Source: Maratus speciosus (Eukaryota; Arthropoda; Arachnida; Araneae; Salticidae). From it: a stretch of DNA of 64,000 bases. Location: positions 161,568,761 through 161,632,760 of the forward strand of contig OZ010799.1 of NCBI GenBank assembly GCA_963932465.1, read 5' to 3'. The notes under the pieces were generated by a model that was not told the origin of the DNA, ran no database searches, and saw only the letters and a list, made by a program, of their open reading frames with translations. Of the stretch, positions 10,716 to 21,620 are shown in pieces. Both the position numbers and the translations under genes were made by a program. How positions within the stretch are numbered: the first letter of the stretch is position 1; the number at the start of each line of letters is the position of its first letter.

Positions 10716-11460
10716 CTCAAGGGTCGCATTCGATAGCGAAACTTTTATTGTTCCGACCACTATTTTGAAAATAATACTTCACCTCACCTTTCTTGAGAAC
10801 AATGGAACAATAGAGCAGATGTATGGATTCCCTAGTTGTATGGCAACTTTACATCCAGGCTAAGAGTAAATCGTTTTACAATGCAATGGGAGTCTTAGAA
10901 AAAAGAGCGTTTAAACGCGGCTAGTAGCCACGAAAAAATAAAGCGTAAACTAAAAAGATAGACAATTTTTAATAGAAAAAATTGTTAGTATAACTAGTAG
11001 GAAAAAAAAAAAGTTCCATATGATCCAAAAATATCCAGGACAGGCGAAAAAGCTACCAAAGGAAGCCCCGTAAAAAAAAGACTCAATTCAGAGACCATAC
11101 ATTAGTTTAACACAATTATAACAAAGTAAGATACGAAAGTTTATAAAAAAATGAAGTATTTACATATTTACAGAAAAAAGAGAGATTAAAGTTTATAAGA
11201 AAATGCACAAAAGATAGGAAAATACAATAATAAAAAACAACATTGAGGAGAGTTCAGACTAACAGGACTGAAAAAAAGCACAAAATGTATAGGGGAACAA
11301 GGGGAAAGGACGACGCCCGCCCTGTCTGGTAACTCGATGAGAAGAGGTTATATAAGGAGACCAAGATAGTGTAATTAAAGCACAAAAAGGTAAGACTTAA
11401 AAAGAATTAGAAAAACATAAGAAAAGCAGCTTAAAAGTTTTTTTTTAAGCACACAAAAGA
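10716..11460. other. purine-rich stretch, possible 3' region of the non-LTR element
   Basis: From about 10880 the plus strand is strongly purine-rich (AGGAAAAAAAAAAAGTTCC, GAGGAGAGTTCAGACTAACA), that is, pyrimidine-rich on the strand of the ORF1 remnant upstream. I find no reverse transcriptase. It may be the element's 3' untranslated tail, but that is inference. Confidence 0.35.
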
Positions 11461-11471
11461 CAGAAAGACAG

Positions 11472-11707
11472 GTTGGTTGATTTTGTGACGGCCGATTACC
11501 TACACTAGGGATATAGGCCCGAGGGGGAGTGCCCTTCGTGGGGGTCTTTCTAAGGGAACCTAGCCCGTATTAACGCATGGAAATCCATGGTTCGAAGAAA
11601 ACCACGAAAACTCCGAACGGTTAGGCCGACGGGCACGATTGGGATCGAACCCAGCACTTCCCGTCTACCAGTTTCGAGAGCAGAACCTCTCAGCCACTGG
11701 TGGGGCT
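11472..11707 (-). mobile_element. tRNA-derived SINE with perfect target duplications
   Basis: Read on the minus strand, the element opens with a tRNA-like head: A box TGGCTGAGAGG, then B box GGTTCGATCCC. The body holds GGAGTTTTCGTGGTTTTC and CCCCCACGAAGGGCACTCCC. An 11-bp repeat CAGAAAGACAG flanks it exactly (11461-11471 and 11708-11718). The tail ends AATCAACCAACC without a poly-A run. The A box resembles a tRNA-Ser/Leu type. The body recalls SINEs I know from spiders, which is recollection and not a search result. Confidence 0.8.
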
Positions 11708-11769
11708 CAGAAAGACAGAGAAAAAAGGAAATACAGGGAAAAAAGGAAATAGTTTAGCAGGGAATGAAG

Positions 11770-13224
11770 TTATTCTTCATTTAAGTTCAGAAGGTTAGCA
11801 AGTTTATCGAATTCATTGATGATCACCATTACTTTTTGCATAGGGTTATCAATTTTTTGGGTTTGAGTTGAAATGTTTTTGATGCAGCTTAAAAATTTTG
11901 TAATTTGAAAAACTTCCTTTATTTCATTGAAGGTGGTAAGTATATCTTTAATATCATTAGAGTAATTTACTGGAATTTTCAAATTTTGAGTATTATTAGT
12001 ATTTTTAGTAGTAGTATTTAGTAGTATTTTTTAGGGCACCCGCGGAAATTCGCGGGATGTCCAAGGCCACAATTAGCGCATGTAGGTTTAATTCTACCTT
12101 TGTGCTCACAAACAGTGCTTGAGTGTAATTCCCCACATTTGACACATTTGGCGTCAAAGCCGCACACCTCTGAGGCATGTCCATACCCTTGACACCGATA
12201 GCATTGTTTAACTTTATTATTTTTTGAAGTAAAGGCTTCAATTTTAACAGAAATATAGTGGATCACGTTAATTTTGTAGATTTCCTCAAAGTTTTTTCGT
12301 GGTATAACATTTACCATATAGATTGGCATAGGATGCCCAGTCTTTCTATTTTTAAGCATGGCAGCCATAGTGACTGCAAATCCATGCTCGCGAAGGCTTT
12401 CTTCTATTAGTTTAACATCTGTATAACAGGGGAGGCCCCTAATGCATATTTTCTTCGGTCTTAAATCTCTGGGGTCAAGAGTAGTATATTTTATCTTATT
12501 TTGATTTAGCCATCGCTGTGTTGGTTTATAGTCATTGTCCGAAGCGTCTACTAAGCGTTCCTCTTTAAGAGCTATTTTTGGTTTTTCAGAACTTGATCTC
12601 GGTAATTTGTTGAGCTAGCGTCGTCTAATTTTGGTCGATTTCGATATAGAAGGGATTAGTAGGTTTTTTAGGGTTACCTGGTTCCTGGACGGAGCTATCA
12701 TCAGAATTGGATTGCTCCATGTCAGCATTATCGCTTAAATTAACTTTATTTGCGATATTTTTGAATTTATTAGCAAGAGGGATAGTAGAACTTTCCTCTG
12801 TCAAGGGACACTTAATCCCCTTTTTTACTGCGTTGAATAATTCATTTTTAAGGTTAGTATCATTAATGATTATGTTAGGTGCTTTCTTATACTGAATAGA
12901 ACAGAAAAAGCTAAAAATAGCAGAGTCTAACAAATTATCTATAGTAGGCTCCCTTAGCAATGAAAAAGCTTCAAAACATGTTCTTCTTACCTCCTCTTGA
13001 TCAGTAGGCGAAGTAGCGTAACCATCTTTAGTTTTCAAGTCTAAAATGTATCTGTCCACAAAGGTGTAAAAATCAGCCAGTATTTTTTTAGAATGATCCT
13101 CGAATTTGGACGAAATATTATCAAATTGTTCCTTATAGTTGCTGACTAACGTTCCATTTGCGATGTTTTCAATAACATCCGCCATATAACTCGTATCCTT
13201 AATAGATGCCATGATACAGTTCAA
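11770..13224 (-). pseudogene. gag-like ORF1 of a non-LTR retrotransposon, decayed
   Basis: The minus strand encodes an N-terminal block (12625-13224, 199 residues, no family recognised) and a C-terminal nucleic-acid-binding block (about 12018-12560). The latter holds three zinc knuckles: CYRCQGYGHASEVC, CVKCGELHSSTVC and CANCGLGHPANFRGC. Upstream of these, residues reading RPKKICIRGLP and KLIEESLREHGF resemble the segment that precedes the knuckles in jockey/I-type ORF1 proteins. A stop at 12625-12627, a frameshift and a second stop near 12615 separate the blocks. After the knuckles a short TAR-rich run leads to a helical tail (11770-11982). No ORF2 with reverse transcriptase follows. Confidence 0.75.
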
Positions 13225-13345
13225 ATAGAGATGAAACTATTCTAACGAACCGCCCCACCTGCCATTGAAACTGCGAAAAATATAACTTGTGGAGGAGCAA
13301 TCACCTCATACGTCCACCTCACAACAGAGCTCCAACGCATCTGAC

Positions 13346-13782
13346 CAAAGCGTTATAAGTAAGCGAACAAACTTAATGCTGGAATCAGTCACAAATTAAC
13401 ACAGTTGCGCCACCTTGTGGATAAAGTGATAATTCACATACGCGGGCTTTTAGCGTGGCCCGTATTTTCTAAATCTTTAGTCACTCATGGGGATGAGATT
13501 TGTTTTCCACATTTAATGCAAAATAATGGCGTAGCGAGAGGGGCATCCAGATGCACTTGAAATCACGATGTTTTCTTCTCTTTGCCAAAAGGCATTTCAG
13601 TTATTAATCAAGGTGACAAAAACTTTAAAATTTCAGTGGTGCGAGTAAGAAAACAGTTAGGTAGTTCCTGTAGTTCACACTCCATCCGCTACGTGGCACA
13701 TGACCTTGATTGATGTGACCTCGCTTTTAATCTTGCGGTTATTTCTCCCATTTAAGATAGGACGCTTACTTATATCGCTTTG
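13346..13782. mobile_element. hAT-type MITE, 437 bp, copy 1
   Basis: The ends are inverted: CAAAGCGTTATAAGTAAGCG and CGCTTACTTATATCGCTTTG. A perfect 8-bp duplication CATCTGAC flanks it (13338-13345 and 13783-13790). An 8-bp TSD with a CAAAG terminus (YARNG pattern) is diagnostic of hAT. A second copy of exactly 437 bp lies at 31247-31683. No coding sequence is present. Confidence 0.9.
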
Positions 13783-13790
13783 CATCTGAC

Positions 13791-14214
13791 CTTTCTTGAG
13801 AATATGTTAAATAAAACGATCATGAAGGTAACTCATTAAGGGTTCTGGTAGGAACAATAAAATTTTCCCTATATAATATGACCCCTGTACACTGTAAAAA
13901 AAAAAAGAAATATTTTTAATCTACAGTGATATAATAAAATTATAAATGCAAATATACTAATGTATATTCCGTGTCGCCTACAGTTTCGAAAAAAGTATTT
14001 CTTTATGTTTAGAGAGCTCAGAATTGAATCATTTTCTGAAATTTCAAGAAGCACTTATACAAACAAGGTTTTTTTCAGCTGCCCGTAATTTTCAGAAACG
14101 TTTACGAGTAGCTTTTACAGTGCAATAATAAGTTTTCACAAATCGGAATATAATTTTTTGGGATGTTATCAATTTTCAAGTAAGTACTTCATCTATAGCA
14201 AAAAGCACCTTACA
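13791..14214. other. AT-rich non-coding stretch
   Basis: No feature is supported. The weak 61-codon minus-strand frame here looks like chance. Confidence 0.4.
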
Positions 14215-14820
14215 GGGCAATTCCGTCGTAACTGACGTAACATTTTATCAACGAATTGTGTTTTCAAATATTTGTAGAATATTTACTAATAAAGCTAGAA
14301 CAAATTTTTACAATTTAAAATATTTCTTACTAAGGTCTTAATACCCATATACCTGCAGGTTATTTCAATCTCTCTTTGAGTCCCAAAAACTGCAATTCAA
14401 AATTCTGTAACTGATGTAAGATAAAATATACAAAATATTCTCTGCCTTCACTGAAGTGTAAAAATTATCAAAACTATCCAGTTAAAAAGGGATTGAATGT
14501 TTTCAACAACACTAAGTAATGCCAAATTATAACAGAAACTTGTTTAATTAATTTCTGAATAATAAAAAAGAAAAAAATGGCATTTACACGAGTAACTGGC
14601 GTAACTTTTATTGTGTAACTGACGTAACATTATAACTTTACATAAACAATAATGGTACTTAACTTAGTTTGTAAACAGTAATTTACAATGCCTTTTTATT
14701 AAGATATTTCTATAGAGCATAAAAATATCAAGTTTTCCAATCATACCCTTAAATTAAACATATTATAAATTTGATCCCCCCCCCCCCCTAAAAAATGATG
14801 ATTTCCTGTGGAATTGCCCT
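14215..14820 (+). mobile_element. non-autonomous DNA element with AGGGCAATTCC ends, copy 1
   Basis: The ends AGGGCAATTCC and GGAATTGCCCT are inverted and lie next to TA-containing flanks. Internal words include GTAACTGACGTAAC, AATTCTGTAACTGATGTAAG and a 13-C run near 14776. A reverse-orientation copy lies at 24674-25280 with matching AGTTACAGAATTTTGAA and GTTACGTCAGTTAC. Neither copy encodes a transposase. Confidence 0.65.
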
Positions 14821-15774
14821 ATAATAACATATTAATTTCAAATGCTAAAAGATGTAAATTAAAACTTTAAACCATAAAAATGCGTTTATTTCGATTGTTG
14901 ACATATTTCGACTCACCCGGAGTCATTTTCAAAAGCAAATAAATAAAGCTAGTTTAAATTTGCACGGTCTATGAAACGCCATCATTCAGTTTCCACGTAT
15001 TCTTTCATATCCAGCACGTTACATTTTTATTTTATATGGATGTTTATTAGCCTCCGGTACGGTATGCTATTTATTTCTCCCAGCTTATTTTGTGTCCAAA
15101 AAATTACGTTAGCTTTCAGAAGCTAGCAGTAGAACAAAGCATTACGATTAAATACTCTTTAGCGATTTTTTTAACTTCTAAGCATCGCACATTTTCAATT
15201 TTTATACTGTCGTATTGGAAAAGAAGTTGTTTCAAATGCATTTTTTTTAAAACAGTATCTCCATTTATTTTTGAAATATCAATTTGTTAGCAGTTTTTGG
15301 AGCCATTTGCTTAATATTGGCAACGGAAGTACTCCATTTCTTTAGAAAGTAAAGGAAAAATAATTTTAAAATAGTAAATATATATTTTTGTTGCCATTTT
15401 CTCGTAACAACCGAAAGAAAATGTAATTTAAATACGTACTATTTTGTAAAATATATACACGAATGATTTCTGTTAAAACAATGGAGCTATTATATACTAT
15501 ATTTAATTTTATCTATGAATCATTAGGTAGCCGTTTTTTTTTTTTTTTTTTATCGATTTTCTTGAATGACGGAATCTTTTTGCTGCATTTGATCATTATT
15601 TCGCGATAGTGATGTGCTATGCATGCTTTACTGTAGATGTTTAAGAGTAGATCGTTAATGTGGAATTCTTAAGAGGATGCGAATGACGTCATTTTACATA
15701 AAATAAAACATGTGCTTTAAGTCTTAAAATTGAAATATGTTTTGTACTGCAGTAGCGTCCCGCTTAACCGAGTT

Positions 15775-16015
15775 ATTTTCTTCTGATGGACTGGTGGCTT
15801 CTATTATTATGCAACAGCCATTATAAATGAAGTGTTAGGTGAAGATAAAAGAACAGCCGTAAAAAAAAAATAATATGGCGATTCCCCCCCCCCCCCATTC
15901 TTAACAGAAAATCAGAGTTCTAACTTTTTACGGCTGTTCTTTCATAATTACCTAACACTTCATTTATAATGGCTGTTCCATAATAATAGAAGCCACCAGT
16001 TCATCAGAAGAAAAT
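15775..16015. mobile_element. palindromic MITE inside the Penelope-like remnant
   Basis: Arms of about 100 bp are nearly perfect inverted repeats (ATTTTCTTCTGATGGACTGG against CCAGTTCATCAGAAGAAAAT, and AACAGCCATTATAAATGAAG, GAACAGCCGTAAAAA). The short centre includes a 13-C run. No target duplication was identified with confidence. Confidence 0.65.
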
Positions 16016-16102
16016 GAAGTAATGGAAATGCCGGGGGCGACACTAAATTCTGAAAAAGCAGAATTTCAGTTCTATAGTTTTATTTTGTTTTCATATTTCA
16101 GA

Positions 16103-16345
16103 GCAGACGGATCTAAGAATTACTATATTGGTATGACTAGCAGGAAATTTAAGTATAGAAAAAAGTAGCATGTAGCTGATATTAAAAATAATAGAAAAAC
16201 CGCAGCCCTTGCAAGATTTCATCAAGACGAAACCATCTAAGTAAATTTCAATAAAAGTAAAATAATTTCCCCCTCCAGTCTATACTATCTATCCATTGTA
16301 AGAGAAACTAATAGCGATTGTAAAGCGCAAAATCTTAATATCTAA
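16103..16345 (+). pseudogene. GIY-YIG endonuclease fragment of a Penelope-like element
   Basis: Frame +2 from 16103 reads ADGSKNYYIGMTSRKFKYRK, then a TAG at 16166-16168 where relatives have Glu, then HVADIKNNRKTAALARFHQD. After a TAA at 16238 the same frame goes on with VNFNKSKI and IVRETNSD. The YIG motif, basic R/K..K.H and the trailing TALA.H block correspond to the GIY-YIG domain of Penelope-like reverse transcriptases. Just upstream, a pyrimidine tract ending TTTTCATATTTCAG looks like a splice acceptor; some Penelope elements do carry introns. The two premature stops mean it is dead. Confidence 0.65.
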
Positions 16346-16626
16346 TGATGCAGCATCATTTAACTTACCAAAATTATGGCTCGAGCTACTCAATGAGTAT
16401 GAAAATAAAATAAAATAAAAGTCCATATACAATAAAAATGTAACGTGCATAATATGAAAGAATACGTGGAAAACTGAATGATGGCGAGTCATAGACCGTG
16501 CAAATTTAAAATAGCTTTATTTATTTGTATTTGCAAATGATATATATATAAGTGACGAGAAATGTTTTTATTATCCCAAATATAAAACAAGGAAATTAAG
16601 ACGTAGTAATTAGTGAGAAATAATCA

Positions 16627-16699
16627 ATTTTACATTTCTTAATTACATCTGCTGCCAAATAAATGCTTGATGCGATGAAATCATATATTTAAGTAAGAA
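16627..16699. repeat. 73-bp exact direct repeat, first copy
   Basis: Identical at every base to 16942-17014 (both begin ATTTTACATTTCTTAATTAC and end TATTTAAGTAAGAA), 315 bp apart. Exact identity in otherwise diverged AT-rich DNA suggests a recent local duplication. Confidence 0.85.
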
Positions 16700-16941
16700 C
16701 TTCTCCAACAAAATTGTGTTTTAAATTTTGAAAAAGTTACACTTCGTAATTAACCCTGAGTAAAACTAATCAAAAGTTAATGAGAAATGAAATTTCTTTT
16801 AAGAAATAAATGCGTTGATAAGGGCTCTGAAATGATTAAAAATTTTAGATTTCTAACCAATTAAGATTTCATATTATTGAGATATATTTCAGACATAAAA
16901 TATTTTAATTTAAAATAGACATGTGAGATGAATACAGATGT

Positions 16942-17014
16942 ATTTTACATTTCTTAATTACATCTGCTGCCAAATAAATGCTTGATGCGATGAAATCATA
17001 TATTTAAGTAAGAA
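16942..17014. repeat. 73-bp exact direct repeat, second copy
   Basis: Second copy of the repeat at 16627-16699. The flanking sequence differs immediately on both sides. Confidence 0.85.
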
Positions 17015-17163
17015 ATGAGTTAAAGGAGGATCAAATGCTATTACTTGTGATAATTAAGCCTTTGACGCGATATCATATTTCTTTGCAAAATTAGTTTTTG
17101 GCATCAGTAATAAAATAAAATAAAATTTGGCTTATTTAAACAGAGCATTTTTGAAATTGTGTA

Positions 17164-17600
17164 CTTAAGAGCCTAGTCACTCAAAAAGACCCGAATGATA
17201 ACGTTAATTCTATGGGGAAGTTACTTTCAAATATCCCGCTTGAATTTTGATATTTTCGAATGATTTTCTGCATGGGATAGCTGAGGACGATCTACATCCG
17301 GGCTAGTTTTTACTTTTATGATTTTGGCTTCATATATATATATTTTTTAAATTACTTTTACTTTCGAAACCGGTTTAAACCGGTTCTGAAATCGAAACTA
17401 TCCTAATATAAAAGTACTATAACCAAAATCCAAAAAGTAAAAACTAGGCCGGCTGTAGATCGTCCTCAGCTATCCTATGCAAAAGAAATAATAATAATTC
17501 CAAATTATCAAAATTCAACCGAGATATTTGAAATTAACTTCCCCCTAGGATTAACATTATGATCCGGGTCTTTTTGAGTGACTAGTATAGGCTCTTAAAG
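17164..17600. mobile_element. large palindromic MITE
   Basis: Two arms of about 200 bp pair almost throughout: CTTAAGAGCCTAGTCACTCA against GACTAGTATAGGCTCTTAAAG, AGCTGAGGACGATCTACA against TGTAGATCGTCCTCAGCT, and CTAGTTTTTACTTTT against AAAAGTAAAAACTAG. The centre contains GAAACCGGTTTAAACCGGTT. The whole could fold into a very long hairpin RNA if transcribed. No ORF and no clear target duplication. Confidence 0.7.
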
Positions 17601-18422
17601 AAAACTTCTTTTAACGAAAGAGTGTCGACCGAATAAAATATGTGTAAGAGACGCCGGAGTTGAAAGGTTTAATTGAAAATACTTCATTTTTCTAACTACA
17701 CACATATGTAAAATAGGTTAATTGTCAGACACATCAGAAATCTAAAAACGCAAGACAGAAATCAGGACCTTTTGACTAGTTATGTGCAAAATGAATTATT
17801 TTACTATCGGATGAATTACCCGGGTATGCTCAAAAATATAGTTTCCAAATTTTGTATATATTTTTAATCAAATAGCAGCAGAATTTTAGTTTAAAAAAAT
17901 CCTAGTTGCCTTTGTAATTTTTTTAATCAATTACCTTCAGAAATTAAGATAAAACGATATTTTATATTATTATATCTTCAGAAATTATGGAGATAAAAGG
18001 ATATTTTATATTTTTATAGGTTTCATAAATTAATTCTAATTAAAATAAGAATTTTTAATTATAGTGTATTTAAATTAATAAATATATGTGGAAATTTTAG
18101 TTCTTTAAAGTAAAGAACTATAAAAAGCATATTTTTGTTTATATTTTGTTTAAAAAAATATTTTTGCATTTATTATTATACTTCAAATCAAAATAATTGT
18201 GATGATACCTTATCTAATATTTATTTTTGCCTATGTAAATTGCACCAAGAGCTGTAAAACAATTCATGCATGTAAATATTTTCCAATTAAAATAATCATA
18301 ATACTCAATGTTAGTCGCTTAAAATAATAATATTAAATAGTGTGGAGTACTATTAGTATTAGATTTCAATTAAAGGTTACGAAAAAAAATTAGTTCTGTC
18401 AATGTTTACATAAAACTTACTA
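17601..18422. other. AT-rich non-coding stretch
   Basis: No feature is supported. Confidence 0.4.
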
Positions 18423-18660
18423 TTAACCCTCTCGCTGCGCAACCAGAGATTTCCTCTGGCATGCATCTTCACGAATAATTATTACTATTAGGTTAATCCC
18501 ACCATTTGTTTTTTAGCGAAAACTTTGTTTGATTTAATCAAGACATTTTTCACGATTACAATAGTAAAAAATTTCTGCTCTTAAGAACCGGTGACAAAAG
18601 ATTAAAAATTCTGTAAAAGACGCTCATCGCAAAGAATTAGTTACGCAGCGAGGGGGTTAA
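18423..18660. mobile_element. TTAA-target MITE
   Basis: The 238-bp unit has TTAA at both ends and matched termini TTAACCCTCTCGCTGCGCAA and TTACGCAGCGAGGGGGTTAA. It shares the internal words CCGGTGACAAAAGATTAAAA and CTGTAAAAGACGCTC with 31038-31244 and 44271-44477, showing one family. Confidence 0.75.
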
Positions 18661-18857
18661 ACAAGGGTCGGAGCATATAGGACAAATTCTATTGTTCTTA
18701 CTAGTATCTTCTATCAATAATCCTCATGATATATTCCTATTACATATCTTATAAAAATGTCTTCTGAAGATTACTGATAAAAGATAATGGTAAAAACAGT
18801 AAAATTTGTTCTACAAGCTTCGACCTCTGCTATTAAACTATAACTGACCGTTATGTA

Positions 18858-19951
18858 CAATCCTGGAAAAAAAAATAATCAATCCCTACTAACTCCTCAA
18901 CCAATTATCGCAGAAGAAAGTTACTGGTACAGAACGATTGAAAATAAAGTCTACTTTTAAATTATGTATACAAAATTTGCTTAGGGGCTATCTACATATT
19001 AAAACGAACCCAAACTTTGTTTTTTTTCAATAGCAGTACACAATTCTGACATTTTTTTGGCAATACCAAATTTTAACAAGATATTTGAAATCTTCTGTAC
19101 AAACTAAGCCTAGGTACCAAATTTCAAGTGATTTGAATGATACGTTTTTGAATTATAAACATTCAAAATTTAGTGCTTCTAATGCTAAATTACATTTTCA
19201 TATTTTTTATTAATATCTTCTGAAATTATACTCCTAATATGCTAACTTTTCGTGTAGCAATAATAGTAAAACACCCAAACATAAGTACGTTGAATTTGCA
19301 ATTTTCATAATTTTCTGATATGAATTATGAATTATGAAATTTATATTCAAAAAATTATGAAATGCAATCTACAATTTTTTGAGTTATTATGATTTATTAA
19401 GCCCTGCTTTATGGAAATCCACAATTTCACATTTTTCTTCCAAGTAGTTTTCAAATTATGCTTAAACAAACGGCAAAATGATGGTTTAAGGGGCCGTCTC
19501 TAATAGAAGTGACTAAATATTTTTTAAATTTCTTATCCTATCCTGTAATCTAGCAGTCTTCAATGACTGCTTAAAATACCTTGATCAAGAATTCTCTAGG
19601 TCAACAATCGAGTACCAAACTTCGATTTGGATACAGCCCCTAAAATACGCTCGTTTTGTAATAAAAAACTTTTCTCGGAAACTTAACGTACGAATTGCAT
19701 AAAAATTCGTTTTTAGGCAAATTGAAGCATGTAGAGTTCATTTATGCTGTCAGAATTGTGTACTGCTATTGAAAAAATACAAAGTTATGGTTCGTTTTAA
19801 CATGTAGATGACCCCCTAAGTAAATTTTATATACATCATTTAAAAGTAGACTTTATTACCAATCGTCTGGTACCTGTAACATCCTTCTACGATTTTTTAT
19901 TCTTTATTTTGCAGAATTATTAAGGTGTGTTTACTTTTTTTTCCACGACTG
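18858..19951. mobile_element. Tc1-like non-autonomous element
   Basis: TA-flanked ends CAATCCTGGAAAAAAAAA and TTTTTTTTCCACGACTG resemble Tc1-type termini (CAGTCGTGGAAA). The inverted repeats are long, about 200 bp per side: AAAGTAGACTTTATT, TCAATAGCAGTACACAATTC against GAATTGTGTACTGCTATTGA. The middle third has no transposase frame I recognise. The left half recurs at 7258-7660. Confidence 0.7.
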
Positions 19952-20534
19952 TACATTATCATTCCAATTCAAACAAAAGTTCAGTTGCAAAAATTTGTCT
20001 TTTTAAAATGTATTCAATTGCAAAATATTAAATTGTATTGTAAAATTAATAATATATGTTTCAAACCTTTGAATGATTACATTTACATGAATAAATTGTG
20101 TTAAATTGATGTTATATATATGCGAATGTGTTTTTATATAAACTATAATAAAATATTTAGCTAAATTGGTCTCAATTACTTTTGCTTGAAATAACATTAT
20201 AATTCATAATATATACAATTTGTTATTAATTTTGAAGTCTGAATTATTATATTATTATTATATTGTTATAGTTAATTATTAATTCAAAATTTTAAATGAA
20301 GTCATTTAATGTCCAATATTTTAAAGATACTTTTTTAATATTTAATAATATTACGAAGGAATTTTACCAACCCTTTAACCAAGGATTTCAAACTGTGGCC
20401 CGCGGGATAGAACTATTTATTTTATAAAGGACAAACGTGTCTGTGCATAACGCTGACGTCACTCTGCGAATGGCAACACTCTTTACCATAAAATTTCGTA
20501 CTTTCAATTTTTGCTACTGCAATCTATCTATATA
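19952..20534. other. AT-rich stretch with a possible hAT end
   Basis: CAAGGATTTCAAACTGTGGC at 20380-20399 followed by CCGCGGG resembles the termini of some hAT elements. The partner end was not located; the DD41D transposon may have landed inside that element. Otherwise no feature. Confidence 0.35.
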
Positions 20535-20536
20535 TA

Positions 20537-21098
20537 CAGGGTGTTCCGTTAAAGGGGTCCAATATTAATAGGGGTAATAGAGGAGATCACATGGAGCATA
20601 AATCAGTATATAAAGCCTGGTCGGATCTCAATAGTTTTCAAGTTACAGCAAATAGAATGAAAATTCGGAAAATTGTAAAAGAACCCTCATTGCTAAACTA
20701 TCGATAATGCTATATAAAAACGAAGCACATATTTAGAAAGAGCAGAAAAAAACCTACAAAATGACATCAATTGTATTAAAATAGCAATATTTATTGACGA
20801 GTTACAAGCCCTGAAACAGTGAAAAAAGTACGAAATCCAATATACATCAAAATAGTTAATCGTTAATTCCAAAAAGACAACTCTAGCTACAACAAGGAAA
20901 ATGTAGTAAAATTTGGTCCATTCCGAAAACTTTCGAAAAAGCTTACAATGAACTATATCGGTTTAATTGTGTGAGAGAAATTAATCAGTTTCTTAGTTAC
21001 AACTCCGCTTTCTTTGACACTAGCAAAGGTTAAACTCCACCCATCACGATTGGAAACACCGCCTTTTTAATTACTCTCAACTATACATTTTCGATCAT
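20537..21098 (+). repeat. left long inverted terminus of DD41D copy 1
   Basis: About 562 bp are inversely homologous to 22956-23515. Identity is high in the outer part and lower inward, but still collinear to CGATTGGAAACACCGCC and ACTATACATTTTCGATCA. Mariner-type inverted repeats are usually tens of bases, so this is unusually long. Confidence 0.85.
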
Positions 21099-21620
21099 GC
21101 TTCTTCTGAGATGCAACATTTTTAATTATTCAAGAGTTGAATGAACCAAAATAACTTTACAATAATAGTCTACATTTTAAAGTGATCTTTTATTGATATA
21201 AAGCTTAAGTTAAATTCTTTAAAATTAAACTGGTGGTGAAAATTCGGAAATAATTAAAAATATTGCGATTTGAAACTATGCAAGAAGTTTCAGTACATGT
21301 TTTACATGGACAATTATTGTATGTATATGTGCATCATAATTTATGATAGGAAATAATAATAACAAATAGCATAATAATTTTATTAATTATAAATTTAAAA
21401 AATACACTAAATTTTAAATTAATTCATACAAACTTTGTAATTTACAATTTGAGTACACCACAGTCTGTGACTTACAAAATACTGTGCCAAAAAGTGTTGA
21501 AAATAAAAGAAAAATGACAAATAAAGAATTACATTCCACGTACTTTATGACATATGTCAAGCATAGTCTTCTGGCCTGCGCTGCACAGTTCAATGTCGGA
21601 AGGCAGACGAACGGACATTA
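21099..21620. other. internal non-coding spacer of DD41D copy 1
   Basis: AT-rich sequence between the left arm and the transposase stop codon. It includes GTACACCACAGTCTGTGACT, shared by both copies. Nothing else is seen; it would be the 3' untranslated side of the transposase. Confidence 0.5.

Larger units (their letters stand above)
14890..16580 (+). mobile_element. Penelope-like element remnant with inverted arms
   Basis: An arm at about 14900-15040 is the reverse complement of 16421-16560 (AAATTTGCACGGTCTATGA, CCATCATTCAGTTT, CCACGTATTCTTTCATAT, GCACGTTACATTTTTATT). Between them lies a GIY-YIG endonuclease fragment (16103-16345). Terminal repeats in inverted as well as direct arrangement are known for Penelope-like retroelements. 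I could not find the reverse transcriptase; part of the interior is replaced by the MITE at 15775-16015. Confidence 0.6.

Noticed and set aside
12707..12895. 62-codon plus-strand hydrophobic ORF
   Set aside because: Antisense to the non-LTR ORF1 remnant.
14215..14820. Autonomous transposon
   Set aside because: Only weak short frames are present; two copies in opposite orientation without transposase fit a non-autonomous element.
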